The notes beneath the pieces are model-generated. The model had not been told where the DNA came from. It was given only the letters and a program-made list of their open reading frames with translations, and ran no database searches. This document shows, one piece after another, positions 42,972 through 52,091 of a stretch of 64,000 nt of DNA; the stretch's first letter is position 1; each line of letters begins with the position of its first letter. Source of the stretch: Candidatus Poribacteria bacterium (GTDB lineage Bacteria > Poribacteria > WGA-4E > WGA-3G); NCBI GenBank assembly GCA_022821495.1, contig JAJEDN010000021.1:1-64000 (forward strand). The letters are read 5' to 3'. The translations under genes and the position numbers were made by a program.

Positions 42972-43064
42972 GCGTTAACCCTGTTCCTTTGAATCTGGAC
43001 GCTAAATTTCTGCTTCATCTACTTTCACTGATAGGCAGTTAGCCCTCGCGGGGTGGTAAGAAAA

Positions 43065-43093
43065 AGTATACCACATTAAAATCGGAGTATCAA
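43065..43093 (-). promoter_or_regulatory. Sigma70-type promoter of the 851-aa membrane-protein gene
   Basis: Minus strand TTGATA (43093-43088), 17-nt spacer, TATACT (43070-43065). Start about 43058, leader about 87 nt. Confidence 0.65.
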
Positions 43094-43195
43094 GAAAAAC
43101 GTAAATCTCCTAACCCACCTTTATCCGTTTTTATCAGCCGGGTAGTGGACTTTAATCTGACCTTCTTCTAATATGCCAATGACCTTAAAGTGAGA

Positions 43196-44056
43196 TTAGT
43201 GGATATCAACTCCGTTTTCGGCAGCGATTCGCCGGACATTGGCGTTGGCGATCGGGATTTTCTCCGCCGGTAAATGTTCTATCAATCCGTAACCCTCCGG
43301 ATAGAGGGCATCGAAACGTTTCAGTGCCACACCGAGTGCGAGTTCACCCTCGCCGGGAACTTCTTCATCGAGGTGGAGGACTAAACCGTTCTGAACACTG
43401 ATGTCTTTAATATGCGCCATCGGTGCGACGGGACCCATCACGTCAAAAATATGATTTAGGCGGTCTTCACTATCGTAGACCTGCCGGAGTGTTTGAAAGT
43501 GGTTGACAAAATCCATGACGATGCGAAGTCTATCAGAACCGACCCGCTCTACGATTTCTCGGCAGGTTTCCGGTGAATCCATAATAGAGACGGCGTGTGT
43601 TTCCATAACAAGCGTCAGTTCGTGTTGTTCAGCATGTTCAGCAATCGGTTTCAGCGTCTCAATCAACCGTTCCATTGATTCTGGAAGGTAGTTATCCTTG
43701 TGAGATGTCCAGGCCCCATCGGGGTTGAGGCTTCCGGGACGAAACAGATAATGGAGGGCACCAAGAGAGACAGCGGTTGACATACCGCGTTGGACGCTTG
43801 CAATCGCGGCTTCTCGGACAGCGGTATCTGGGTGAAAGAGGCATTCGTCGTAAGTGATACCGAATTGCACAAGGTCAAGTTTTGCGGCTTCTAACATTTG
43901 CACACAGCGCGTGCAAGCGTCTGGTGGTACAGATGGCACTTCCGCACTACGAAAATGGAAACTTAAGCCTGTAAATTCCAGTGCCTTGATGTTCGCGATT
44001 TCATCTGATGTAAGTGTACGGAAGTCCCCGCAGAGTCCAACAACGCCAAGTCTCAT
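43196..44056 (-). CDS. Sugar phosphate isomerase/epimerase-like TIM barrel
   Basis: 286 aa from the ATG at 44056 (MRLGVVGLCGDFRTL), after an AAAAGGAAAAAAT leader; the longer frame adds a Cys-rich segment with no site. AP endonuclease family 2 / xylose isomerase-like barrel: FTGLSFHFRSAEVPSVPPDAC, KLDLVQFGITYDECLFHPD, LTLVMETHAVSIMDSPETCREIVERV, RIVMDFVNHFQTLRQVYDSE, MAHIKDISVQNGLVLHLDEEVPGEGELALG and YGLIEHLPAEKI. The metal ligands are expected at E of METH, D of MDFVNH, H of HIKD and E of IEHL. Reactions in this family are sugar or inositol isomerisations; the substrate is unknown. Confidence 0.82.
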   Translation of the reverse strand: MRLGVVGLCGDFRTLTSDEIANIKALEFTGLSFHFRSAEVPSVPPDACTRCVQMLEAAKLDLVQFGITYDECLFHPDTAVREAAIASVQRGMSTAVSLGALHYLFRPGSLNPDGAWTSHKDNYLPESMERLIETLKPIAEHAEQHELTLVMETHAVSIMDSPETCREIVERVGSDRLRIVMDFVNHFQTLRQVYDSEDRLNHIFDVMGPVAPMAHIKDISVQNGLVLHLDEEVPGEGELALGVALKRFDALYPEGYGLIEHLPAEKIPIANANVRRIAAENGVDIH

Positions 44057-44117
44057 ATTTTTTCCTTTTTCTTTAGGACGGACGCATTTTTCCATGATAA
44101 CGAACGTCCGATGCACT

Positions 44118-44164
44118 GCAGGCGGGGTTTCAAACCCCGCCTGCGAGGGGCTGCGTAAGTTCTA
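44118..44164. repeat. GC-rich palindrome with GCTGCGTAAGT end, copy 1
   Basis: Perfect palindrome of 13 bp arms (GCAGGCGGGGTTT / AAACCCCGCCTGC) around one base at 44118-44144, followed by GCTGCGTAAGTTCTA (44150-44164). Identical palindrome at 50658. Confidence 0.8.
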
Positions 44165-44170
44165 TTCTTT

Positions 44171-47100
44171 TTAAACACAATTTTTTGCATTCGGTTTAGG
44201 CGTAGGCGCGAAAACCGCCAACTCCTTTAGAAGATTTTTGGCACGCACAAGGTCATTTGTATCAAGTCCTTCTGAGAACCAGGCATATATCGGTTTTAGT
44301 AGATTGTATGCCTCTTTACCTCGGTTTTGCGCGCGCCATAATTCGCTTAAGCTGAGTGCAGCACGGAGTTCCCATGATTTTGCGTCTTGTTGTCGCGCGA
44401 TAGTCAAGGCTTCCTGAAAATAAGATTCAGCTTGGGCAACTATTGAGGACCTATCTTCTGTACCAATAGCCTCAGTTTTATCGGCAAGGATGAGATGAAG
44501 TTCTCCCTTCTGTCGCGTGAGTTCTGCGGCATAGGTGCGTTCCCCTGTCCGTGTAACAATGCAGAGTGCTGACTCAAGTGTCTGTAAAGCTAAACTATAT
44601 TGTCCTACGCGTTGATAGACTTGCGCCAGGAGCGCGAGAAAAAGCGGGAGCAGTATTTCACCTCTTGTTTCTTCCCATGCGGCGATGCCTTGACGGATTG
44701 TAGCGATGGCTTCTTCAGGGCGGTTCTGCTCTGCGAGCACCCAACCTTTCATGACAGTTGCTGCGGCTTCCCATGCGGAGAACCCGTGTTCCTGACATAT
44801 CTGTAGCATGCGCGATGCTGAGGTGTCCACTTCTTCCACTTCACCTCGGTACTGATGAAGCACGGTTTTAAAATGGAGCGACACAGCCCGGCTGAAAGGA
44901 TGGTTCGTGTTTTTCCCGATGGTCACAGCCTTATTCATCCGTTCTTTCGCTTGGATAGGATAGCCGAGACACCATAAAAGTGGTGCGGAATAAGCGAGGA
45001 GCGTCATTCCGGGTTCCGCGACGTAGTGAAGGAACGCTGGTACCGGATGGTGCTGGGGTTGATAACGTTCAATTCCTGATTCTAAGTGTGCTAAAGCGTT
45101 CTTAAATTCACTTAAATAGTAGAGTGTCGCACCGAGTGCCCGATGCGCCTCGACTTCAAAAGCTTGATTTTCTGCTTGTTTGGCAATAGCGAGGCATGCT
45201 TCACCGAGTTCACGTGCCGAGAGAAGTCGTCCGCTTACGAGATGCGAGAGCCATAATCCGAATAGCACCGGAAATCGGAGGTCCTTGACCCGATCAAGCG
45301 GCGCATCGGATTCCTCTTCCAGGGAGGGGTCGGCCCTTTTTTCGAGTATTTCCAGAAGTTCCCGTGCGCGTGTATAAGCGGCTTCTACCTCTGGGGAGGC
45401 ATATCCGTTGGTCGCGATGAGTGCTGTACCGAGTGTCGTCTGTAATTCCAATTCACGCTGATCAACAGCGACCTGTTGTGCAGGCGTGTTGACGTGGGTC
45501 GAAAGTGTTTCAAGAGCGGCAAGTCCTTGCATGATGTGGCGGACACCCTCGACATTTGCGGAGTGTTCTAAGGCGCGCTGTGCCGCCCGGTGCCAATAAT
45601 CGACGGCTTCTTCAGGGATTCCTGCTTCGGTATAATGATAAGCGACGAGTTCAGGTTGGAAACTGTCAGCACGCTGCAGCACTTCTGCGATCTGTTGATG
45701 GTACTGTTGCCGTCTACTTTTTAGCAGAGATTGGTAAGCCGTTTCACGTAGCAGTGGGTGCCTAAAGGTATAACGGAACCGGTTATCAGACATCTGGTTG
45801 CGGTTGAGAATGAAAGCGTTTACTAATTCGTCCAATGCCTCCTTCAGAGATGTGAGGTCAGTGAAGGTGTCGTTTTCCAGCTTGATGCCAGATGCGATCT
45901 GATGGAGGAGTTCGGCTGTCCATTCTCTACCGAGGGTTGCACTGAGTTGGATGATTTCCTTCGCAGTGCCGAGTTCGTCGAGTCGTGCTGTTAGCAAATC
46001 TTGTAGGGTTACAGGCACCTTCATCGTTTGCGATTGGGGTTGCGTTGTGCCTGATACGTTAGAAGCGAGATCCACCGTGTCGCCTTCAAGCATCATTTGG
46101 GTGAGTTCCTCAACGAACAGAGGGACTCCTTTCGTCATTTCGACGATCTGGTTTAATAGGTTTGATGGCAGTTGTGTGTCGCCTGCAACGTGCTGAATCA
46201 TTGTTTTCACTTGTGGCGGTGTGAGTGTCGTCAACGGGAGCGTGTCTGCCCATGCGGGTTGCAGCAATTTCTCCAAAATTTCCGTATCAAGCGCGGAATT
46301 TGTTAGATTCCGTTCAGGGGCAGTCTGTAGATTTTCATCTTCATTTTCATTAGAGTGTGCACTATGCCGGAAATGTTGGACGTCAGAACGTCGGGACAAG
46401 ACTGTGAAAATTCGAGCGTTTTCGATGCGTGCGATTAAGAGTGTCAAAAATTCTATACTGGATGGATCGATCCAGTGAAGATCCTCCACGACAAAGAGTA
46501 TCGGTTTCTGTTCCGACATTTTCAGTAGCACTTGAACAAGTACTTCCAGTGTTTGTTGCCGTCGTTGTCTACCTCTCCATCCCGAAGGATAGGTGTCTTG
46601 TTCAACCGGTCTACCGTATGGACGCGCACCGATGCCGGTTTCCGTTTGGCGTTGGACCTCAAAAGGTATGTCCAATAATTCAGCGAGGAGTGGCAAAGTT
46701 TCTGGGATATCCGCTTGCGTCTCGTCATCTGAATTTGGATCCTGTTCGACAGTTGAAACGCTATAGTCACGCAGCAGATTTTCAAGTTTTTCAAGTCTTA
46801 TTTCTGCGGTGTCAGTGTTTGTAAATTGCACAACATGTTCTTGGAACAGCGAAAGAATAGGGTATAGAGGACTGTTCTGATAATACGGTGAGCATCTCCC
46901 TTCTAAGGTAACCACTTCTGAATGGTTCTCAATATGCTCCTGAATCAGTTGGACACATCTTGATTTTCCGATGCCGGCTTCGCCTTCTATGAGGAGTGCT
47001 TGCCCCTTCGCCGCGAGTGCGTGTGTCCAACCTTGTTTGAGTATTTCGACTTCTCGCTCGCGTCCGATAAGCGGTGTTAATCCGCTCTCGCTGGCGATAT

Positions 47101-47833
47101 CTAATCGGCTTTGTGCGGGGATTTCACCGGACACTTGATAGATGTTCACGGGCTGTGAGATGCCGCGAAGTTCAGCAGCACCGAGTGCCTCGCATTTAAA
47201 GAATCCATCAACCAATTGATGGGTCGTGTCGCCGATGACAATGCCGTTCGGTGCTGCCTGTTTTTGCATTCTTGCGGCGAGATTCGGTGTTTTACCAACG
47301 ATGTCAATCGCTTCAGGGGATTCCTGTGCTGAGATATGCCAGATGACGACACGACCTGTATCAATACTAATGCGGACTTTAATTTCTACGCCGAAGGTGC
47401 CGTGGAGATAAGGGTTCAAAGTCTCTATCGCAGCGACGATGCCTAACGCGGCTCTCACAGCCCGGTGTGCTGTATCCTCATGGGCAATCGGGTAACCGAA
47501 ATAAACGAGGATCCCGTCCCCGAAGTAGCGTGCGACGTGTCCATTTTGGGCTAACACGACTTCCATAATGCATGTCCGATACACCTCTAACAGGTTTCGG
47601 AGTTCTTCAGGATCAAGTTTTTCGGTGAAAGCGGTGGAGTCCACAATATCGCAGAAGAGGACGGTGAGTTGCCGACGTTCTGCTCCATGTGGTAGTGCTT
47701 GTTCGATGGCAACGGTATCGGATGCTGGAAATTCGCGGGTCCGCGAGGTACCATCCAGCGGCGTACCGCATTCACCGCAAAATTTGAAGGACGGATTCAA
47801 AAACCCACAATTTGTGCAGAGTTTATGCTGCAT
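44171..47833 (-). CDS. Class III nucleotidyl cyclase/AAA ATPase/TPR signalling protein
   Basis: 1220 aa. N-terminal zinc ribbon (LCTNCGFLN ... FCGECGTPLDG, about 5-27). Class III cyclase domain about 53-225: RRQLTVLFCDIVDSTAFTEK and HVARYFGDGILVYFGYP supply the two metal Asp residues, and IVGKTPNLAARMQKQ the transition-state Asn/Arg. Then an AAA_16-type ATPase about 255-600 with LIGREREVEIL, Walker A LLIEGEAGIGKSRCVQL and a DLHWIDPSSIEF Walker B. The C-terminal 600 residues are TPR-like helical repeats (KSRRQQYHQQIAEVLQR, WHRAAQRALEHSAN). This is the architecture of large regulatory cyclases of the MalT/SARP relatives. The product (cAMP or cGMP) is not settled. Start ATG follows GGAGG. The TPR gene 27 bp upstream is likely cotranscribed. 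Confidence 0.88.
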   Translation of the reverse strand: MQHKLCTNCGFLNPSFKFCGECGTPLDGTSRTREFPASDTVAIEQALPHGAERRQLTVLFCDIVDSTAFTEKLDPEELRNLLEVYRTCIMEVVLAQNGHVARYFGDGILVYFGYPIAHEDTAHRAVRAALGIVAAIETLNPYLHGTFGVEIKVRISIDTGRVVIWHISAQESPEAIDIVGKTPNLAARMQKQAAPNGIVIGDTTHQLVDGFFKCEALGAAELRGISQPVNIYQVSGEIPAQSRLDIASESGLTPLIGREREVEILKQGWTHALAAKGQALLIEGEAGIGKSRCVQLIQEHIENHSEVVTLEGRCSPYYQNSPLYPILSLFQEHVVQFTNTDTAEIRLEKLENLLRDYSVSTVEQDPNSDDETQADIPETLPLLAELLDIPFEVQRQTETGIGARPYGRPVEQDTYPSGWRGRQRRQQTLEVLVQVLLKMSEQKPILFVVEDLHWIDPSSIEFLTLLIARIENARIFTVLSRRSDVQHFRHSAHSNENEDENLQTAPERNLTNSALDTEILEKLLQPAWADTLPLTTLTPPQVKTMIQHVAGDTQLPSNLLNQIVEMTKGVPLFVEELTQMMLEGDTVDLASNVSGTTQPQSQTMKVPVTLQDLLTARLDELGTAKEIIQLSATLGREWTAELLHQIASGIKLENDTFTDLTSLKEALDELVNAFILNRNQMSDNRFRYTFRHPLLRETAYQSLLKSRRQQYHQQIAEVLQRADSFQPELVAYHYTEAGIPEEAVDYWHRAAQRALEHSANVEGVRHIMQGLAALETLSTHVNTPAQQVAVDQRELELQTTLGTALIATNGYASPEVEAAYTRARELLEILEKRADPSLEEESDAPLDRVKDLRFPVLFGLWLSHLVSGRLLSARELGEACLAIAKQAENQAFEVEAHRALGATLYYLSEFKNALAHLESGIERYQPQHHPVPAFLHYVAEPGMTLLAYSAPLLWCLGYPIQAKERMNKAVTIGKNTNHPFSRAVSLHFKTVLHQYRGEVEEVDTSASRMLQICQEHGFSAWEAAATVMKGWVLAEQNRPEEAIATIRQGIAAWEETRGEILLPLFLALLAQVYQRVGQYSLALQTLESALCIVTRTGERTYAAELTRQKGELHLILADKTEAIGTEDRSSIVAQAESYFQEALTIARQQDAKSWELRAALSLSELWRAQNRGKEAYNLLKPIYAWFSEGLDTNDLVRAKNLLKELAVFAPTPKPNAKNCV

Positions 47834-47860
47834 AAGCGGTGCCTCCGCTGCTGGGACGCT

Positions 47861-48577
47861 CTACTTCCTGAATTGGTTCAGATATTCTTCTAACTCGGCA
47901 TCGCGCGGATCTAACTTGTATGCTTCTTCGTAATGATCGAGTGCTATGTCAGTTCTACCGACCTTCATATAGAACGAGCCGAGGTTGCGATAGGCGACAC
48001 TATGTGTGGTTTTCAAATCTAAGGCACGCATATAGTGGTCCCTTGCTCGCAACAGATAGACTTTTGTTTCTCCGATGAGAATGGTAAGTGTGATTTCATT
48101 CTCCCAGCGTTGCCTGTACACTTCACCGCCGAGTTGTTTCGCCTCTGCCTCAATCGCGTCAGCGACTGCTTCATGGCGTGTTTTGAAGATGATGGCGCCG
48201 GAGGTTGTTTTATTAATAGCGACCTTGAGTTCTGCTATTGCTTGATCACGGGATTCATTTCTCAATTCCTGTTCCCATGAGGGCCAACTGGGTCCAGCGT
48301 ATTTGAGACCTTGTTCGTAATACACACTTCCGAGGTCGTTATAGATTTCGGCGTTTTCGGGACGCATCTTTAATGCTTCGCTGTAGAGTTCAATGGCTTG
48401 TTGAAGTTGTCCAGCATTGAAGGCATCAGTCGCGTGGGTGCGAAGCTGCTTGAACTCTTCGCTTTCCAAATTGACAGCGATACCCAACTGCTGCTTGTCT
48501 CCGACGAAAAAGTAGATGCTGCCGATCAGCACGAGCGCAAGGCAGACGGCAATGAGCGTTGGTAATTGCAATTTCAT
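47861..48577 (-). CDS. Membrane-anchored TPR protein
   Basis: 238 aa. One N-terminal transmembrane helix (LPTLIAVCLALVLIGSIYFFVGD), then periplasmic or cytoplasmic TPR units: DAFNAGQLQQAIELYSEALKMRPENAEIYNDLGSVYYEQG and SVAYRNLGSFYMKVGRTDIALDHYEEAYKLDPRDAELEEYL. A mixed segment between (QAIAELKVAINKTTSGAIIFKTRHEAVAD) is not TPR. It is immediately upstream (27 bp) of the cyclase gene in the same direction and probably forms one transcript, so it may be a membrane partner of that regulator. Its leader contains CCGAACCGCAAGGAAA. Confidence 0.82.
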   Translation of the reverse strand: MKLQLPTLIAVCLALVLIGSIYFFVGDKQQLGIAVNLESEEFKQLRTHATDAFNAGQLQQAIELYSEALKMRPENAEIYNDLGSVYYEQGLKYAGPSWPSWEQELRNESRDQAIAELKVAINKTTSGAIIFKTRHEAVADAIEAEAKQLGGEVYRQRWENEITLTILIGETKVYLLRARDHYMRALDLKTTHSVAYRNLGSFYMKVGRTDIALDHYEEAYKLDPRDAELEEYLNQFRK

Positions 48578-49154
48578 TTTTTTAATTTTCCTTGCGGTTC
48601 GGTGAGGTGGATTAGATGTGTCAAGGTACCCACAACCTGAAGGTTGGGGCTTGTGCTTCGTAGCAACTGCGGTTTTCTCAAAGAGTCCACCGTCTTAGTG
48701 TCGCTCCACAATAGCTGCCAAGCCAGCTATGCACCGAAGTGCCTGATCTTATGTGGCATGTGATTTATCAACGGGGGCGGGTTTTACGCCTGCTACCCTA
48801 TACATGCAACGGATACCCAAAGGCTTCGTCAATATAGAGGCGTGTGAGGCTTTTACGGAGTTGTCTCATTGACGAGCGTTCCGACAACGCATCAACTCTA
48901 ACCTATGCCGAACACTATAGATTTAGACGATTTATTTTCAAAAAAGTTTAGACTATTTCGACTATCAACTCCTATGCTGTCTACATCCCGCAAGCTAAAG
49001 CATGGGGATTTGACAGCGGAGTGTTAAACATCTTTTCCGTATATCTGAAGAAACACCCCAGCAAAAATCCCTCCATTACATTATAGGCTACAGACCTTGA
49101 TTGAACAAAACACTTCTTTAACTGTTAACTGTTAACTGACAACTATAATAACAC
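48578..49154. other. Spacer holding a probable transposon relic
   Basis: 577 bp without an intact gene. It contains the hairpin-bounded element 48629-49007 (see that entry), a GTTAACTGTTAACTG direct run at about 49118-49140, and 3' flanks of the HtrA and TPR genes. Confidence 0.6.
48629..49007 (-). mobile_element. Probable non-autonomous IS200/IS605-type element (PATE)
   Basis: Two 21-nt imperfect hairpins in the same orientation bound about 379 bp: 48629-48649 (CCC-A-CAACC-TGAA-GGTTG-GGG) and 48987-49007 (CCC-G-CAAGC-TAAA-GCATG-GGG). Sixteen of 21 positions agree and one stem pair is a compensatory change (C-G to G-C). That geometry, with subterminal imperfect palindromes and no inverted terminal repeats, is the IS200/IS605 pattern. 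Inside, the minus strand keeps broken frames, e.g. SMRQLRKSLTRLYIDEAFG and TAVATKHKPQPSGCGYL, the latter running over the left hairpin, as do C-terminal tails of TnpB/IS1341 ORFs. No intact TnpA or TnpB. Confidence 0.6.
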
Positions 49155-50576
49155 TTATCTCCGCCGATTGTTTCTATTAAAAAAAACGGGAATGGCTCCT
49201 TGAATACCGTCTCGTTCAAAATAGAGTAAAGCCTTATACTGGGAACGGATGTTTTCATCAACGATTTTAAAGACCTCAAGCGAATGAATTTGCGTATCGT
49301 CGATTTGGTAAATGAAGTCTCCGCGTTTAAGTGCGTCCCGCAATCTGCTTTCTTTGTCAACGCGCGTGATGATAACACCGGGCATCTGATACTTGCGCGC
49401 CATATCCTTATCCGGTTGGGCAAATGTTATACCCCATCCGGGGGGTGTGTGATTCCATTGTCGGGTTTTTAGCGTAAATTCGGTTTGCCGTTTTTTACCG
49501 CGACGGCTGAACTCGCATTTTATCGGTTGATTGAGTGGCAGCAGCCGTGTGAATGCGTGAAAGTCTTCTTTCCCTCTGATCTGATGCTCCGAAATACGGA
49601 CAATGACATCACCGCGTTTGATGCCGGCTTTGGCGATAGGGCTCCGTTTCTCTATTTCTGACACCAAAATCCCGGTATTAGGTGGCATTGACAATTTTTC
49701 TGCCAACTCTTCGGTAATGGTTTGCACCTCCACAGCAAGATCAGGCGGGATAACGCTGCCATATTCAGTAATTTGTTGAACAACTTTTCTCGCCTTGTTG
49801 ACAGGGATAGCGAAACCGACACCCTGTGAACCGCCACTCGTTGAACGGATAAAAGTGTTTATACCGATGAGTTCACCGTATATGTTTACTAATGCACCGC
49901 CACTGTTACCTCGATTGATGGAGGCGTCTGTCTGAATCAGGTCTTCATGATAGAGATTGTTGACGATCAGGGAGCGTTGCGTTGCGCTCACGATACCAGC
50001 TGTCACGGTGGGTTGCGCGTTCCCTATTGATAAGCCGAATGGATTTCCAATTGCGATTACCCATTCCCCGACCAAAAGGGATTCCGAGCGTCCCCACTGA
50101 ATCTCCGGTAAGTTTATATCTGTGTCCACTTCCAAAAGGGCGAGGTCTGAAAAATAGTCGTATCCCAAGACCTGTGCCGTGAATTCCTGTCCATCGGATG
50201 CGATAATAGTAATGTTGTCTGCCCCGTCAATGACGTGGTGGTTCGTCAGGATATATCCGTTTTTGTCAATAATGACACCGGAACCGACTGTTTGGAAGGA
50301 ACGCCTGCGAGAATAGGGGATTTCGCCCCAAAACCAGTCTTCACGGGCGGGCTGTGTCTCGACGTTCCGGACTGCACTGATGTTGACGACTGCAGGGCTG
50401 GCTTTCGCGACTGCGGTGACGATTGCAGTCTGCCGCGATGCGGTTACTGCGTTTTGTGCAGCGGTTTTGCTGAATTCCGCGCTGTAGGTAGTGTTAGAAA
50501 GTGTGCCTACGAATATAGCAGACAGACACAAGCACAACAGGATAATATAACTATAGTAACGACGTAAAAGTATCAT
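49155..50576 (-). CDS. HtrA/DegP-family serine protease with two PDZ domains
   Basis: 473 aa from the ATG at 50576 (MILLRRYYSYIILLCLCLSAIFVG), a signal peptide or anchor; the longer frame is not supported. Periplasmic quality-control protease. Catalytic triad: His in YILTNHHVIDGADN, Asp in YDYFSDLALLEVD, Ser in DASINRGNSGGALVN. Two PDZ domains follow: NTGILVSEIEKRSPIAKAGIKRGDVIVRI and MPGVIITRVDKESRLRDALKRGDFIYQIDD. This is the DegP/DegQ layout. A TATAAT-like box sits only about 12 nt upstream of the start, so the leader is very short and lacks a ribosome-binding site. Confidence 0.95.
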   Translation of the reverse strand: MILLRRYYSYIILLCLCLSAIFVGTLSNTTYSAEFSKTAAQNAVTASRQTAIVTAVAKASPAVVNISAVRNVETQPAREDWFWGEIPYSRRRSFQTVGSGVIIDKNGYILTNHHVIDGADNITIIASDGQEFTAQVLGYDYFSDLALLEVDTDINLPEIQWGRSESLLVGEWVIAIGNPFGLSIGNAQPTVTAGIVSATQRSLIVNNLYHEDLIQTDASINRGNSGGALVNIYGELIGINTFIRSTSGGSQGVGFAIPVNKARKVVQQITEYGSVIPPDLAVEVQTITEELAEKLSMPPNTGILVSEIEKRSPIAKAGIKRGDVIVRISEHQIRGKEDFHAFTRLLPLNQPIKCEFSRRGKKRQTEFTLKTRQWNHTPPGWGITFAQPDKDMARKYQMPGVIITRVDKESRLRDALKRGDFIYQIDDTQIHSLEVFKIVDENIRSQYKALLYFERDGIQGAIPVFFNRNNRRR

Positions 50577-50588
50577 AATCCGCTTTTT

Positions 50589-50594
50589 ATTATA
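50589..50594 (-). promoter_or_regulatory. Possible -10 box of the HtrA gene
   Basis: Minus strand TATAAT (50594-50589). A matching -35 is weak (GTAAAC 17 nt upstream). Transcription would start about 50582, roughly 6 nt before the ATG. Confidence 0.4.
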
Positions 50595-50626
50595 GTAAAA
50601 TCCAAAAATAAGTTTACACATGTAGC

Positions 50627-50647
50627 ATAGGCTGTTAGCCTGTGCCA
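50627..50647. repeat. Imperfect palindrome GCATAGGCT/AGCCTGTGC
   Basis: Stem of nine with one mismatch and a GTT loop, directly adjacent to the GC-rich palindrome at 50658. The two together form a compound repeat between the HtrA and M28 genes. Confidence 0.5.
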
Positions 50648-50657
50648 TAAGCACCCT

Positions 50658-50705
50658 GCAGGCGGGGTTTCAAACCCCGCCTGCAGTGGAGCTGCGTAAG
50701 TCCTA
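50658..50705. repeat. GC-rich palindrome with GCTGCGTAAGT end, copy 2
   Basis: Same 27-bp palindrome as 44118-44144, followed by GCTGCGTAAGTCCTA (50691-50705). The end sequence equals the right inverted repeat of the MITE at 29164-29266. Confidence 0.8.
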
Positions 50706-50711
50706 CAAAAC

Positions 50712-52091
50712 TTAGCGCGTCAACTTCAGAGAGATACGATACCCCTCTAACCCTGGATCGGTATCAACGATGTCTTGGACGGCTTCAGGTGTCCGCCGTT
50801 TCGCGGGAAAATCGTCGGCATTCGCGCATCGAAGGGCTATCCTTGCGCCGACTGCACTGGCGGCGCGTAGATTTTCTAACTTTACCTTTTCCAGTGTGTC
50901 ATAAGCCGTATGACCGAAACCTCTACCCGCGGGTGCTGACTCCGGATCACCTATGTGGCTTGAGGGGACACCTTTCAAGAAAAATGGAAAGTGATCGGAG
51001 TAGGAATGCACTTTCTGCCCGACAGGCATTTCGGCGTGCATCTGCTCACGCGCGGTGTTAAAGAACGTTCCCAATGCGTCCCAATGATGTAGGACGATAC
51101 CTTTGCGACTGGTGCCACCCGCTGCATCCATATTTAGCATGAACCGGATGTTATCTAACTCTGAATCGTGGGCGTCAACATAGCGAAACGCGCCTGTGAG
51201 TCCGATCTCTTCTGTGCCAAAGGCGATGAACCGAACCGTGCGTTTCAGCGAATCACCGGCATACTCGGACAGGACACGGGCGGCTTCTATGACAGAGACC
51301 ATACCGGAGGCAGGGTCGTGCGCACCTTGCGAAATATCGTGTCCATCGTAGTGGCAGCCGACAATCACCATCTCCTCACTGTTTTCGGAACCGGGCAGAT
51401 CCGCGACGACGTTCCATGATGTACGGGGTTCGTTGACATCTGTTGTTTGGAGTTTCAGCGTTACTTTTCCTTGTTTCCGTTCCAAGAGCCGCGTCAAGAA
51501 TTCGCCGTCTTCTTTACAGACGGATATACCGGGGATAGGTGCGGGTCTATCGTTTTGAAGGCTCCCTGTTTCGGGACCGACACCCGGGTGTTCACTGACG
51601 AAAATGAATCCACTCGCGCCAGCGAGGACGGCGCGTTCAAACTTCTCCTTGCGATGCACCCATCTGCCAAGGTCGGGCGGTGAGGAGCTCTTTGCCATGA
51701 CGAGATTATTCGTGGCGGTATCACCGAGTGCCTCATATTCCGGAGGGCTTCCGTGTCCGGCGGAGATCAATTCCGTGGTGATGTCGTCAGCGGGGCAGTA
51801 AGGGAGCGAGATGCAATGCAGTGTTCGGCGGATCGGTTCGAGCACCTCAAGGGTCGCTGTGCCGCGCGTCCAACCGGCATAAGGATAATCTTCGAGTCTG
51901 ACGTTCTGGAGTCCGTAGCGTTTGAAGCAGTCAGCGATGAAGTTGGCGGCTTGGTATTCCTCTGGTGTGCCAGCGAACCTGGCGCCGTATTCATCGCATA
52001 GGACGGTTAGGTTGTCCATCACCTCTTGCGAAGTATAGATATCACCGACCATCTGTTGGTCGAACTGCAAGTAAGGGTTCGTTTTGTTCAT
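50712..52091 (-). CDS. M28-family aminopeptidase
   Basis: 459 aa from the ATG at 52091 (MNKTNPYLQFDQQMVGDIYTSQE); the frame to 52157 overlaps the regulator more deeply and is less likely. Zinc exopeptidase: MVIVGCHYDGHDISQGAHDPASGMVSVIEAARVL (His and Asp ligands), RFIAFGTEEIGLTGAFRYVDAHDSELD (Glu-Glu: catalytic base and ligand) and HSYSDHFPFFLKGVPSSHIGDP (last ligand His). A PA-like insert lies at about 150-215 (VLAGASGFIFVSEHPGVG). No obvious signal peptide. It begins 50 nt inside the end of the upstream CRP-type gene, so the two are cotranscribed. Confidence 0.9.
   Translation of the reverse strand: MNKTNPYLQFDQQMVGDIYTSQEVMDNLTVLCDEYGARFAGTPEEYQAANFIADCFKRYGLQNVRLEDYPYAGWTRGTATLEVLEPIRRTLHCISLPYCPADDITTELISAGHGSPPEYEALGDTATNNLVMAKSSSPPDLGRWVHRKEKFERAVLAGASGFIFVSEHPGVGPETGSLQNDRPAPIPGISVCKEDGEFLTRLLERKQGKVTLKLQTTDVNEPRTSWNVVADLPGSENSEEMVIVGCHYDGHDISQGAHDPASGMVSVIEAARVLSEYAGDSLKRTVRFIAFGTEEIGLTGAFRYVDAHDSELDNIRFMLNMDAAGGTSRKGIVLHHWDALGTFFNTAREQMHAEMPVGQKVHSYSDHFPFFLKGVPSSHIGDPESAPAGRGFGHTAYDTLEKVKLENLRAASAVGARIALRCANADDFPAKRRTPEAVQDIVDTDPGLEGYRISLKLTR

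Noticed and set aside
47568..47933. Plus-strand 121-codon frame over the cyclase start
   Set aside because: Antisense to the zinc-ribbon and cyclase region, no signals.
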